Notes: generated from the sequence alone by a model not told the origin. Shown: positions 15,789 through 23,422, numbered from the stretch's first letter. The stretch is DNA of 27,309 nt from an uncultured Planctomycetales bacterium (GCA_937907525.1 CALCIB010000016.1:1-27309), one strand, 5' to 3'. Translations and numbers: made by a program.

Positions 15789-17273
15789 CTAAAGGTCCCG
15801 GGCGACGGTCTCGAAGTCGGGCAGGAAACGGATCGGCGACGGCTCGCGCTTCAGCAACCGCGCTGCGAGACGGCCGGGGAGTAGACCGCGGCGGAGCAGG
15901 CGCTCGGGGCGGTCGAGATCCTCCAGGATCCCCTCCGACGCCAGGTAGCCGCTGCGGACGGCCCCCTCCATCGTGGCGGGCCAGCCGGTGTCGGTCCAGT
16001 CGCCGGCCAGAAACAGGCCGTCGACGGGCGTCCGCTGCGGCGGCCGAAGCGCGCCCACGCCGGGAACGGGCGCGAACGTCGCGGCTCGTTCGACCACCAC
16101 CCGCCACCGCAAGAGGCCCGCGTCGCGGCTCGCGGGCCACATCGCGGCCAACTCGCCGAGCACGGCGTCGCGGATCATCTCCCTGTTCATCCACAAGAGG
16201 TCATGCGAGGCGCTGATGACGATCTGAAGGTATTCGCCCCCCTCGCGCGGTTCGCGCCCCTGGATCCGGGTGTGGTTGAAGACCCAGTGCAACAGACGCC
16301 CCGGACAGGCGACCTGGTCGAAGGGGCAGACGGGACGGTCGAACCAGAGATGGACGCCGGTGATCGGCGAGCCCTCCATCCGTTCGAGCGCGTCCAGGGC
16401 GGGGGTCCGCTCGCGAAGCGCCGGCGCGAGCAGTCCGGGCGCGCGATCGAACGGAACGGCCAGGACGACGAAGTCGGCGGCGACCGTCTCGCCGGTTCGG
16501 AGCGTGACGCCCCGGGGGTCGCCGTCGTCGTCGGCATCGACCGAGCGGACGCCCGTCGCCAGGCGGACCTCGACCCCGCGGTCGCGGAGCCACGACTCCA
16601 TCCGAAGGCCGTAAAGCTCGCCCAGGGGCGCGGCGGGAACCTCCATCTGGAACCCCTCGCGGTTCATGAGGAAGCCGTCGACGAACACCTTCCGCGCCAT
16701 GCCGACGTCCATCCGGTCCAGCCGCTCGTTGAGGGCCGAGACCAGGACCGTCGTCCAGAAAAGCTGAATCGTCCGGACGTTCTGACCGTGCCGCCAGAGC
16801 CAATCGGCGAAGCTCTCGCCGGACCTTCCCCCGTCCGCGTCGAGCGCCAACCGGGCCAGGCCGCGGGCGACGCGGAGCTTGTCGCGCCAGCCCAGGTAGT
16901 TGGCGCGGAGGAAGCTCGCGCCCAGGTGCAACGGCGCGGGCGCGATCCCGGCCTTGAGGGTCGAGACCCGGCCGTCGGGGCCCAGGAACGCGACGGCCGG
17001 CTCGCGCCGAAACAGGCCGGCGATCCCCGTTCGGCGACAGAAGTCGGCCAAATTCGTACAGCAAGCCATGCTGACGTGTTGGCAGTTGTCGACGAGTTCG
17101 CCGGTCGTCGGATCGGTGAAGGACGCGGCGCGGCCGCCGAGTCGCGGACGACTCTCCAGCAGGGTGACGGAGAGGCCGCGGTCGACGAGCGTCGCGGCCG
17201 TCGCCAGTCCTGCGAGGCCCCCGCCGACGATCACGACGCGGGGGGGAGGGGGCGCGGGGTGGTGGGTGGTCAT
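15789..17273 (-). CDS. hpnE: Hydroxysqualene dehydroxylase HpnE (FAD-dependent amine oxidase/phytoene desaturase family)
   Basis: The 494-residue protein starts with an FAD-binding Rossmann motif (VVIVGGGLAGLATA at 13-26, Glu40 ending strand 2, then RLGGRA at 44-49). It ends with the second FAD contact 'LFLAGDWTDTGWPATMEGAVRSG', both typical of the squalene/phytoene desaturase-like superfamily. 'LVDNCQHV' near residue 60 is characteristic of HpnE. The enzyme reduces hydroxysqualene to squalene, the last step of the three-enzyme bacterial route. It is the third gene of the operon, 10 bp after hpnD. Low similarity to the C30 carotenoid desaturases leaves a small chance of a carotenoid role, but the neighbours decide for HpnE. 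Confidence 0.94.
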   Translation of the reverse strand: MTTHHPAPPPPRVVIVGGGLAGLATAATLVDRGLSVTLLESRPRLGGRAASFTDPTTGELVDNCQHVSMACCTNLADFCRRTGIAGLFRREPAVAFLGPDGRVSTLKAGIAPAPLHLGASFLRANYLGWRDKLRVARGLARLALDADGGRSGESFADWLWRHGQNVRTIQLFWTTVLVSALNERLDRMDVGMARKVFVDGFLMNREGFQMEVPAAPLGELYGLRMESWLRDRGVEVRLATGVRSVDADDDGDPRGVTLRTGETVAADFVVLAVPFDRAPGLLAPALRERTPALDALERMEGSPITGVHLWFDRPVCPFDQVACPGRLLHWVFNHTRIQGREPREGGEYLQIVISASHDLLWMNREMIRDAVLGELAAMWPASRDAGLLRWRVVVERAATFAPVPGVGALRPPQRTPVDGLFLAGDWTDTGWPATMEGAVRSGYLASEGILEDLDRPERLLRRGLLPGRLAARLLKREPSPIRFLPDFETVARDL

Positions 17274-17283
17274 CGTCGCGGCC

Positions 17284-18198
17284 TCACGACGCGGAGCCGC
17301 GCGCGCCGGTCGCGGCCGGATCGAGCCTCGGCCCGAGCCATCGCGAGGGGAGCGACCGCAGGACGACGGCCGCCTTCCGCCATCCGGGAACGGTCGCGCG
17401 GCCGGCCAGCACGTCGTAGTCGCGGCGGGCGATCTCGTCCAGAAGGGCGCGGTAGACCCCCTTGATCGTCAAAAGGACCGGACGGCCCACCGGCGCGACC
17501 AGGGGGGCGAGGGCGTCGGCCTCGTCGTAACAGCCGTAGGCCCGGCCCGCGTAGTCCTCCAGCAGCCGCCGCAGGGCGGGGCCGGCGTGGTCCGCGTCCA
17601 GGTCGGCGTCGGCGACGCCGTGGCGGTCGAGATCGGCCGTCGGCAGGTAGACGCGGCCGTTGCGGCGGTCCTCGGCGACGTCGCGGACGATGTTGGTCAG
17701 TTGAAGCGCCAGTCCGCAGCGGTCGGCCAGGCGCTCGGCGCGGCCGCCGTCGGAATCGTATCCCCAAATATGAATGCAGCAGAGCCCGACGGCCGACGCC
17801 ACCTTGCGGCAGTAGCCCGCCAGCTCGTCGAAGTCGGCGAAGCGGCGGGGGGCCAGGTCCATCTCCACGCCATCGACGACCTCGTGGAGCAGGGCGGAGG
17901 GAATGGAGGCGCGCCTCACGGCGTCGACGAGCGCGGGGAAGCCGGGCCAGGACGCGGCCCGGCCGTCGAGCGCGGCGTCGAGTTCGGCCCGCCAGTCGGC
18001 CAGGGCGCGGGCGCGGTCGACCCCCGGGGCGTCGTCATCGGCCAGGTCGTCGGTGCGGCGCATGAAGGCGTAGAGGGCGTCCATCGAGCGGCGGCGGTCG
18101 CCCGGCAGGAGCCGGAAGGCGTGGTGGAAGTTGCGGGCCTCGCGGCGGGAGACGACGCCGCAGAACCGATGACTCTCCGCGAGCGTTTCGGGGTTCAC
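17284..18198 (-). CDS. hpnD: Presqualene diphosphate synthase HpnD
   Basis: The GTG at 18198-18196 overlaps the TGA of hpnC (GTGA), with GGAGG seven bases upstream, so translation is coupled and the much longer open frame upstream is not used. The 304-residue protein is an all-helical trans-prenyltransferase of the squalene/phytoene synthase family. First Asp-rich motif: DDLADD at 50-55. Second: NIVRDVAED at 169-177. Between them lies the 'YCRKVASAVGL' signature. It condenses two farnesyl diphosphates to presqualene diphosphate. The order C-D-E and the 'RRTDDLADD' form separate it from HpnC. The last 20 residues are Arg/Ala-rich without known function. Confidence 0.95.
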   Translation of the reverse strand: MNPETLAESHRFCGVVSRREARNFHHAFRLLPGDRRRSMDALYAFMRRTDDLADDDAPGVDRARALADWRAELDAALDGRAASWPGFPALVDAVRRASIPSALLHEVVDGVEMDLAPRRFADFDELAGYCRKVASAVGLCCIHIWGYDSDGGRAERLADRCGLALQLTNIVRDVAEDRRNGRVYLPTADLDRHGVADADLDADHAGPALRRLLEDYAGRAYGCYDEADALAPLVAPVGRPVLLTIKGVYRALLDEIARRDYDVLAGRATVPGWRKAAVVLRSLPSRWLGPRLDPAATGARGSAS

Positions 18199-19154
18199 GG
18201 CCGGGCCTCCGCGGGCTCGGGGCGGGGGACGGCCTGGCGACGCCGGGGCCATCGCGCCCTCGCCATCCCGAGCAAGGCGCGAGCCAGCAGACGGGCCTTG
18301 GCCGCCTTGCCCAGCGACGGCCGCGCGGTCAGGACGTCGTATCCACGCGCCTCTATAAGATCGAGGATCGCCAGCCCCCCGCGGGAGAACAGGTCGACGT
18401 CCACCGCGAAGGCCGGCGGGACGCGGCCGACGAGCGGCCGGCCGGCGGCGAACATGGCGCGGGTCCGCTCGACCTCGAAGCGGAGCAAGTCGGCGAACTC
18501 GGGGGTGAACCGGCGGGCCCGCAGGTCGGCCTCGGCGACGCCGAAGCGGTCGCGGTCCTCTCGGGGAAGGTAGATCCGGCCAATGTCCAGGTCGCGGGCG
18601 ACGTCCTGCCAGAAGTTCGCCAGTTGCAGCGCGGCGCAGGTCCGGTCGGAGAGTCGGGCGTTGGCCTCGTCGCAAGCTCCGGCGACGTACAGCACCAGCC
18701 GCCCCACGGGGTTCGCCGACCGCGCGCAGTAGTCCAGAAGCTGGTCGAAGGTCTGATAGTCGACGACCTCCTGGTCCTGGACGAAGGCGTCGATTAGATC
18801 TTGGAACGGCCTGGCCGGGATGGCGTACCGCTCGACGGTCTCGCGAAGGGCGACCATGACGGGATGGCGGGCGCGGCCCTCGTAAAGGTCGTCCAGTTCG
18901 CCGCGCCACCAGGCGAGCAGGTCACGGGCGCGGGCGGGGTCGCCGGTTTCGTCGCCCAGGTCGTCGGACCAGCGGCAGAAGGCGTAGATCGCCTGGAACG
19001 CGGGGCGATGCTCCCGAGGGGTCAACCAGGTGACGACGCTGAAGTTCTCGTAGTGCGAGGCCGTCAGCCGGGCGCAGTAGTCCAGGGCGTCGCCGCGCGC
19101 GAGGGTCTCGCGGGCCGAGGGGCCGAATCTCCGAAGGTCCGTCTCGAAGCACAT
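18195..19154 (-). CDS. hpnC: Hydroxysqualene synthase HpnC
   Basis: This 319-residue protein is a second squalene/phytoene synthase-family enzyme with DDLGDE at 64-69 and NFWQDVARD at 180-188. The residues 'HYENFSVVTWLTP' near position 35 and 'NFWQDVARDLDIGRIYLP' are typical of HpnC rather than HpnD. It converts presqualene diphosphate to hydroxysqualene. It is the first gene of hpnC-hpnD-hpnE. The start ATG at 19154 fits the usual N-terminus length. The tail of about 25 residues is Arg/Pro-rich. Squalene may feed hopanoids, sterols or C30 carotenoids; no gene using it lies in the window. Confidence 0.95.
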   Translation of the reverse strand: MCFETDLRRFGPSARETLARGDALDYCARLTASHYENFSVVTWLTPREHRPAFQAIYAFCRWSDDLGDETGDPARARDLLAWWRGELDDLYEGRARHPVMVALRETVERYAIPARPFQDLIDAFVQDQEVVDYQTFDQLLDYCARSANPVGRLVLYVAGACDEANARLSDRTCAALQLANFWQDVARDLDIGRIYLPREDRDRFGVAEADLRARRFTPEFADLLRFEVERTRAMFAAGRPLVGRVPPAFAVDVDLFSRGGLAILDLIEARGYDVLTARPSLGKAAKARLLARALLGMARARWPRRRQAVPRPEPAEARP

Positions 19155-19176
19155 GCCGCGCTCGCTCCGCCGCCGT

Positions 19177-19208
19177 GGCCGCCCCGGGCGGCCGAAAGCC
19201 CGATTCTA
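19177..19208 (-). promoter_or_regulatory. hpnC upstream region: TAGAAT -10 candidate and perfect 17-bp palindrome
   Basis: On the minus strand TAGAAT (19208-19203) is a good -10 hexamer, but the -35 region (TGGCGG at 17 bases) is poor. The predicted transcription start, about 19196, falls at the edge of a perfect palindrome at 19177-19193 with 8-bp arms GGCCGCCC/GGGCGGCC around one C. It could be an operator or a leader hairpin just before the hpnC start codon at 19154. Confidence 0.35.
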
Positions 19209-19352
19209 CAAGGCCCCGCCGAATCCCGCCAGCCAGGCGGCGAACCGTTCGGGCCCGCGGCCCCGCGACCGCGCTCTGGACGTTTCTTCACTCTAATGAG
19301 ACGATGGACCTCCTGGGAGGATTTCGACAACGGAACGATCGAGGACCCCGCG

Positions 19353-19913
19353 ATGGCGACCGTCGACCGAGAAACCGCGCTCCTCACCGCCGAGGAGTTC
19401 GCCAACCGACCCGATTCGGGCGTGGCCGAGGAACTGGAGCGGGGGGTCGTCGTCATGTCGCCGATGCCGGGGGCGAGGCATGGGAAAGTCTGCGCGACGT
19501 TCGCGCGACTGCTCGGCAATCACGTGGCCGATCACGACCTCGGGCACGTCATGGGGAACGACTCGGGCGTCGTCGTCGAGCGCGGCCCGGACACCGTGCG
19601 CGGCGCGGACGTCTCCTTTTACAGCTATGACCGACTGCCCAGGGGCGACCCTCCCGCCGGATACCCGACGCGACCGCCGGAACTCGTTTGCGAGGTCCTC
19701 TCCCCAGGCGATCGCTGGAGGGACGTCGCGGCGAAGGTGGGCGAGTATCTCAAGGCCGGCGTGCTGATCGTCGTCGTGCTGGATCCGGAGAAACGGAAGG
19801 CGCGCGTCTTCGAGGTCGGTGGCGAGTTGGTCGCGCTGGGGCCGGAGGACGTGCTGCGGTTGGACGCGATCCTGCCGGGCTTCGAGGTGGTCGTCGGCCG
19901 GCTCTTCGACTGA
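19353..19913 (+). CDS. Uma2-family (DUF820) PD-(D/E)XK nuclease-like protein, copy D
   Basis: The ATG at 19353 is chosen by homology to the other copies (MATVDRETALLTAEEFA) and the GAGG seven bases upstream. An upstream in-frame ATG at 19296 would add 19 residues not seen in the other copies. The protein has 186 residues with 'GADVSFYSY', 'ELVCEVLSPGDRW' and 'AKVGEYLKAGV'. The Pro of the family's PDV motif is Ala here, while the Asp, Glu and Lys remain. The middle is closest to copy A ('YDRLPRGDPPAGY' against 'YERLPRGDLPIGY'), but its C-terminus (VVGRLFD) pairs with copy E. It is the first of two plus-strand copies, 17 bp before copy E. Confidence 0.9.
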   Translation: MATVDRETALLTAEEFANRPDSGVAEELERGVVVMSPMPGARHGKVCATFARLLGNHVADHDLGHVMGNDSGVVVERGPDTVRGADVSFYSYDRLPRGDPPAGYPTRPPELVCEVLSPGDRWRDVAAKVGEYLKAGVLIVVVLDPEKRKARVFEVGGELVALGPEDVLRLDAILPGFEVVVGRLFD

Positions 19914-19930
19914 AGTTGGAGGATTCCACG

Positions 19931-20491
19931 ATGGCGACCGTCGACCGAGAAACCGCGCTCCTCACCGCCGAGGAGTTCGCCAGCCGTCCCGATTCGGGAA
20001 TGACCGAGGAACTGGAGCGAGGGCGGGTCGTGATGTCGCCGGTCCCCAATCGAAGGCACGGGTACGTTTGCATCGAGGTCGGCTACCGCCTTCGCCGCTA
20101 TTTGGAAGACCATCCGATCGGGCGGGCGTTCGGCAACGACGCGGCGGTCGTGACCCGCAGGGGACCGGACACGGTGCGCGGCGCGGACGTCTCATATTAC
20201 AGCTTTCAGCGGTTGCCGGCCGACGTCGACCTCGTCCCCTACGGGCCGGAAGTCCCCGAGTTGGTCTTCGAGGTGCTCTCGCCCAGCGACCGTTGGAACC
20301 GGTTGGCGGCGAAGGCGGCCGAATACCTGGAGGCCGGGGTCTCGATCGTCGTCGTCCTCGACCCGGAGCGGCGGACGGCGCGCGTCTTCGAGGCCGGTCG
20401 CGCGGCGGTCGATCTGGGGCCGGACGACTTGCTAAGGCTGGATTCGGTCCTGCCGGGGTTCGAGCCGGTGGTGGGCCGGCTGTTCGGCTGA
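19931..20491 (+). CDS. Uma2-family (DUF820) PD-(D/E)XK nuclease-like protein, copy E
   Basis: Also 186 residues. Its first 50 or so bases are identical to those of copy D, and GGAGG precedes the ATG. Core motifs are 'GADVSYYSF', 'ELVFEVLSPSDRW' and 'AKAAEYLEAGV'; as in copy D the PDV motif reads ADV. The middle ('HGYVCIEV', 'RYLEDHPIGRA', 'PYGPEVPELVFEV') is closest to copy C in the opposite cluster, so C and E look like one orthologous lineage and A and D another. It is followed by a promoter for the DUF1080 gene, so the two Uma2 genes likely form their own transcript. Confidence 0.9.
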   Translation: MATVDRETALLTAEEFASRPDSGMTEELERGRVVMSPVPNRRHGYVCIEVGYRLRRYLEDHPIGRAFGNDAAVVTRRGPDTVRGADVSYYSFQRLPADVDLVPYGPEVPELVFEVLSPSDRWNRLAAKAAEYLEAGVSIVVVLDPERRTARVFEAGRAAVDLGPDDLLRLDSVLPGFEPVVGRLFG

Positions 20492-20519
20492 AACGATCGC
20501 CGCGAGGGACGGCGGGCGG

Positions 20520-20548
20520 TTGACCGCGCCTCGCGGGGCCGTGACAAT
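20520..20548 (+). promoter_or_regulatory. Sigma70-like promoter of the DUF1080 gene
   Basis: TTGACC (20520-20525) and GACAAT (20543-20548) with 17-bp spacing match five of six and four of six consensus positions. The start near 20555 gives a leader of about 60 bases before the ATG at 20617, which has AGGGAG upstream. Confidence 0.55.
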
Positions 20549-20616
20549 CGGCGCGTGCTCGCCGGCCGCGACGGCTCGGCCGACGCTCGACCAACCTCGA
20601 CCCAGGGAGAACCCCC

Positions 20617-21237
20617 ATGCGCGTCCCGACCACGATCGGCCTTGCGGCCTTGCTCGCCGCGACCCTCGCCCTCCAGGCCCCGACCGCGTTCGGCAAGGAG
20701 CCCGTCTCGCTGTTCAACGGCAAGGACCTGACCGGCTGGGTGACGCCCCCCGACGCATCCCTGTTCACCGTCGAGGACGGCGTGATCGTCGGCAGCACCA
20801 AGGGGGATCTCAAGAAGAACCAGTTCCTCGCCTCCGAGAAGAGCTACAAGGACTTCACCCTCAAGGTCAAGGTGAAGCTCCGCAACCACAACTCCGGGAT
20901 CCAGGTCCGCAGCAAGGCCCGGGGCGAGGGCGTCGTCACCGGCCCGCAGGCCGACGCCGCGGAAGGCTACTGGGGCCTCCTCTATGAAGAGGGGGGTCGC
21001 GGCATCCTGGAGCAGTACCCGCCGGAGAAGGCCGAGAAGCTCGTCCACAAGGGGGACTGGAATGACTTCGTCATCACCTTCAAGGGGAAGCGGCTGACCA
21101 TCGTCCTGAACGGGACCACCGTCATCGACCGTACCGACGAGGAGTTCCCGGACGAGGGGATCGTCGCCTTCCAGGTCCACGTCGGCCCGCCGATGGAGGT
21201 CCGCTTCAAGGACGTCTCCATCGAGGAGCTGGATTGA
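20617..21237 (+). CDS. Secreted DUF1080 (3-keto-disaccharide hydrolase domain) protein
   Basis: Residues 1-26 are a signal peptide (cleavage near AFG-KE). The remaining 180 residues are a single DUF1080/concanavalin-like jelly-roll domain, with the usual opening 'SLFNGKDLTGW' (31-41), then 'FTVEDGVIVGS', 'HNSGIQVRS', 'GYWGLLYEEGGRG', 'GDWNDFVITFKGKRLTIVLNG' and the closing 'VRFKDVSIEEL'. Planctomycetes encode dozens of these. Some members hydrolyse 3-keto-glycosides, others may only bind sugars. The length of 206 residues is the typical single-domain size. It has its own promoter and converges on the SprT-like gene with a 31-bp gap. Confidence 0.92.
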   Translation: MRVPTTIGLAALLAATLALQAPTAFGKEPVSLFNGKDLTGWVTPPDASLFTVEDGVIVGSTKGDLKKNQFLASEKSYKDFTLKVKVKLRNHNSGIQVRSKARGEGVVTGPQADAAEGYWGLLYEEGGRGILEQYPPEKAEKLVHKGDWNDFVITFKGKRLTIVLNGTTVIDRTDEEFPDEGIVAFQVHVGPPMEVRFKDVSIEELD

Positions 21238-21268
21238 CCGAACCGTCTTCCCGATCCGCCCGCCGCCG

Positions 21269-21754
21269 TCAGCGCGTCTCGGCGTCGGCGGGGCGGTCCT
21301 GGATGCAGATCCAGCGATACTTGAGTTCGCCGAGGATCCGCCAGAACAACCGGCTGTGCATCCGGCCGGGGACCCGGCCGCAGGCCCTCGCGGAGAAGCT
21401 CTCCGGCTCGGTGTATTCCAGATGATGGGCGACCTCGTGGAGGAAGGTGTCGAAGAGTTCCTCCAGGGGCCGCCGGCCCTCGTCGCGGTCGACGGCGTAG
21501 ATCCGAACCAGCCGCCGCGAGCGGTAATACCCCCCCAACACCCGGGCGGTGGGCCGGGCGCTGACCTCCAGGTCGAAGTCGATCCGGCAGCGATGGATCC
21601 GCGGCAGTCGGGCGCGGAACAGGGGGGCGAGGGCGGAGACCGGGACGTCGAAGCGGCCGGGAGGCCGCGTCGGCTTGTGCGTCTCGACGGCCGACGCCGC
21701 GTCGGCTCCCTCGTGCTGGCGCGCCGTCTTGGCGCGGGGCGGGTTCGGTTCCAT
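21269..21754 (-). CDS. SprT-like zinc metalloprotease-fold protein
   Basis: The ATG at 21754 is preferred although the frame opens at 21859, because the predicted promoter (21829-21801) lies inside that extension and the extension is low-complexity. The protein has 161 residues. It carries HEVAHH (His106-Glu107-x-x-His110, the zincin HExxH motif) and, 23 residues later, 'RMHSRLFWRIL' with His133. This matches the SprT/DUF45 arrangement, in which a His followed by Phe-Trp provides the third zinc ligand. The first 35 residues are disordered. SprT-like domains are found in DNA-protein crosslink proteases and many uncharacterised bacterial proteins; the role here is unknown. It is divergent from surE. 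Confidence 0.8.
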   Translation of the reverse strand: MEPNPPRAKTARQHEGADAASAVETHKPTRPPGRFDVPVSALAPLFRARLPRIHRCRIDFDLEVSARPTARVLGGYYRSRRLVRIYAVDRDEGRRPLEELFDTFLHEVAHHLEYTEPESFSARACGRVPGRMHSRLFWRILGELKYRWICIQDRPADAETR

Positions 21755-21800
21755 GGGGCTTCGGTCGGGGCCTCGGTCGAGCGGTCGACTTTCGACGGAC

Positions 21801-21829
21801 ACTGTATCACGACGGCGGCGGTTCGATAA
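21801..21829 (-). promoter_or_regulatory. Promoter candidate for the SprT-like gene
   Basis: On the minus strand TTATCG (21829-21824) and TACAGT (21806-21801) are 17 bases apart. The start near 21794 leaves a leader of about 40 bases to the ATG at 21754. Confidence 0.38.
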
Positions 21830-21852
21830 GGAGGTATCGGCGTCGTCGCGGT

Positions 21853-21882
21853 TTGACACGGCCCCGGCGTTTCGACCATCCT
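21853..21882 (+). promoter_or_regulatory. Promoter candidate for surE with consensus -35
   Basis: TTGACA (21853-21858) is a perfect -35. CATCCT follows after 18 bases (21877-21882) as a weak -10. The predicted start would leave only about 15 bases before the ATG at 21904, including the GGAGG near 21889. Confidence 0.42.
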
Positions 21883-21903
21883 GGGGTCGGAGGGCCCTCG
21901 CCG

Positions 21904-22608
21904 ATGCTGGTCTTGACGAACGACGACGGATTCGACGCCCCCGGCCTGGCCGCGCTCTTGAAGGCCGCGGCCGGCCTGGGGCCTTGCCGGGTGGTGGCGC
22001 CGCTTTTGGGGGAGTCGGGCTGCGGCCACCGGATCACCACCCATCAACCCCTGCTCGCCGCCGAGCGCTCCGGCGGGGTCGTCGCCGTCTCCGGCACCCC
22101 GGCCGACTGCGTCCGGCTGGCCCTGCACCACCTGGCGCCGGATCCGGCGTGGGTCCTCGCCGGGATCAACGCGGGGGGGAACCTGGGGGTGGACGTCTTC
22201 CACTCCGGGACCGTCGCCGCGGTTCGCGAGGCGGTCATCCACGGCGTGCCCGGGATCGCGGTCTCCCATTACATCGGCCGCGACCGGACGATCGACTGGG
22301 CCAGGGCCGCGCGATGGACCGCGCCGGTCCTGGCCGACCTGACGGCCAGGCCCTGGACCCCCGGCACGTTCTGGAACGTCAACCTTCCCCATCCGCCGGC
22401 CGACGCCCCCGACCCCGAGGTCGTCTTCCGCCCGGTGGACCCCTCGCCGCTGGATCTGCGTTACGAGGTCGAGGGGGAGCGGGCGTCGTACCGCGGCGAC
22501 TACCACGGCCGGGCCCGCCGCGACGACGCCGACGTCGCCGCCTGCCTCGGCGGTCGGATCGTCGTCAGCCTGGTCCGCCTCTTCGAGTTCGACCCCCCAG
22601 GGGGTTGA
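21904..22608 (+). CDS. surE: 5'/3'-nucleotidase SurE
   Basis: The start at 21904 gives the canonical SurE N-terminus MLVLTNDDGFDAPGL, with GGAGG upstream. The 234-residue length is in the family's usual range of 220-270. Metal-binding and substrate motifs are present: NDDG at 7-10, 'GTPADCVRLAL', 'GINAGGNLGVDVFHSGTVAAVREA' and 'GIAVSH'. SurE is a divalent-cation-dependent phosphatase acting on nucleoside monophosphates and short polyphosphates, linked to stationary-phase survival. The usual neighbours pcm and rpoS are absent. The 'SGCGHRIT' stretch stands where many SurEs have 'SAVGHAIT'. The FKBP gene follows after 132 bp. Confidence 0.93.
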   Translation: MLVLTNDDGFDAPGLAALLKAAAGLGPCRVVAPLLGESGCGHRITTHQPLLAAERSGGVVAVSGTPADCVRLALHHLAPDPAWVLAGINAGGNLGVDVFHSGTVAAVREAVIHGVPGIAVSHYIGRDRTIDWARAARWTAPVLADLTARPWTPGTFWNVNLPHPPADAPDPEVVFRPVDPSPLDLRYEVEGERASYRGDYHGRARRDDADVAACLGGRIVVSLVRLFEFDPPGG

Positions 22609-22635
22609 GGCTGGCCGCGGGGTCGGGCGACGTGG

Positions 22636-22641
22636 CATAAT
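22636..22641 (+). promoter_or_regulatory. Possible -10 element upstream of the FKBP gene
   Basis: CATAAT at 22636-22641 stands out in the 132-bp gap after surE, but only TGGCCG (22612-22617, 18-bp spacing) is available as a -35. Evidence is thin. Confidence 0.25.
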
Positions 22642-22740
22642 CGTCGTGACGCCGGCCGGTTTCCAACCGCGCCGCCGGTCTTGATTCGCGCCGTCCGTCG
22701 CGATCATTCCGTCTTGATCCGATCGTGGGAGAACGTTCCG

Positions 22741-23322
22741 ATGAGGCGAGGGTTGTCAGGCGTCGGCGGGTTCGCGGCGCTGCTGGTGGTCTGGGGGTGC
22801 GGAGACCCGAACGAACTCCAGATCGGCCCGGTGATGCCGCCGGGCGCCGTCGTCCAGCACAAGGTCGACGAGAAGGACGCCGCCCAGGCCATCGGCGAGA
22901 CCGGGAGGGCGACCACCTCCTCCGGAACGTCCTCCGACGAGACCAAGGAGCCGTTCCCCCCCGCGCCGCCGACGGCCCTCGGCGAGCCCCAGACGCTGGA
23001 GGGCGGGATCGTCTACGAGACCTTGAAGGAGGGGACCGGCGAGGAGGTGAAGTCGGGCCGGGTGGCCGTGGTCCACTACGTCGGCACCCTCGCCGACGGC
23101 ACGGTCTTCGACTCCAGCCGCGAGCGGGGCGCCCCCTCGGAATTCACCCTGGGCTCCGGCGGTCTGATCAAGGGATGGGAATACGGCATCCCCGGCATGA
23201 AGGTCGGCGAACTCCGCAAGCTGACCGTCCCCCCGGCGATGGGCTACGGCTCCTCGCCCCACGGCGACATCCCCGCCGACTCCACCCTCACCTTCGAAGT
23301 CGAGTTGATCGGCGTCAAGTGA
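22741..23322 (+). CDS. FKBP-type peptidyl-prolyl isomerase, predicted lipoprotein
   Basis: The ATG at 22741 follows GGGAGAACG; the frame opens earlier at 22681 but without a binding site. Residues 1-19 are hydrophobic with 'LVVWGC' ending at Cys20, an imperfect lipobox (Trp at -2), so the protein is probably a lipoprotein facing the periplasm. Residues 35-80 are a Ser/Thr/Pro-rich linker. Residues 85-193 are an FKBP domain with 'VAVVHYVGTLADGTVFDSS', 'FTLGSGGLIKGWEYGIPGMKVG', 'RKLTVPPAMGYG' and 'TLTFEVELI', including the conserved Tyr, Asp, Phe, Trp and Ile positions of the active pocket. It probably catalyses proline isomerisation during folding of exported proteins. Confidence 0.92.
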   Translation: MRRGLSGVGGFAALLVVWGCGDPNELQIGPVMPPGAVVQHKVDEKDAAQAIGETGRATTSSGTSSDETKEPFPPAPPTALGEPQTLEGGIVYETLKEGTGEEVKSGRVAVVHYVGTLADGTVFDSSRERGAPSEFTLGSGGLIKGWEYGIPGMKVGELRKLTVPPAMGYGSSPHGDIPADSTLTFEVELIGVK

Positions 23323-23369
23323 CCCGGGACGGCGTCGCCGCGAATCCCGACGACCACGGGCGCGAACAG

Positions 23370-23422
23370 TCTTCCCCCCTCGCGGGGGAAGACAGACTCC
23401 GAAGGAGTCAGATGAGGGGGGA
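23370..23422 (+). repeat. REP-like two-hairpin palindromic element, copy 1
   Basis: The first hairpin is TCTTCCCCC (23370-23378), loop CTCGC, GGGGGAAGA (23384-23392): nine perfect base pairs. The second is GACTCC (23395-23400), loop GAA, GGAGTC (23404-23409): six base pairs. A conserved GATGAGGGGG tail follows (23411-23420). It begins 47 bases after the FKBP stop and could also stop transcription. A second copy lies inverted 70 bp away and a partial third at 27221. Confidence 0.8.

Noticed and set aside
13948..15792. 614-codon plus-strand open frame over the secreted protein gene
   Set aside because: Shadow of the minus-strand gene, Arg/Pro-rich, no motif or binding site.
18199..18909. N-terminal extension of HpnD (541-aa open frame)
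   Set aside because: It lies antisense-free but out of frame over hpnC, is Arg/Gly/Pro-rich, and the GTGA overlap with GGAGG at 18198 gives a normal-length HpnD.
20239..22707. 822-codon minus-strand open frame over Uma2, DUF1080 and surE
   Set aside because: It runs through three well-supported genes on the other strand and has only shadow composition.
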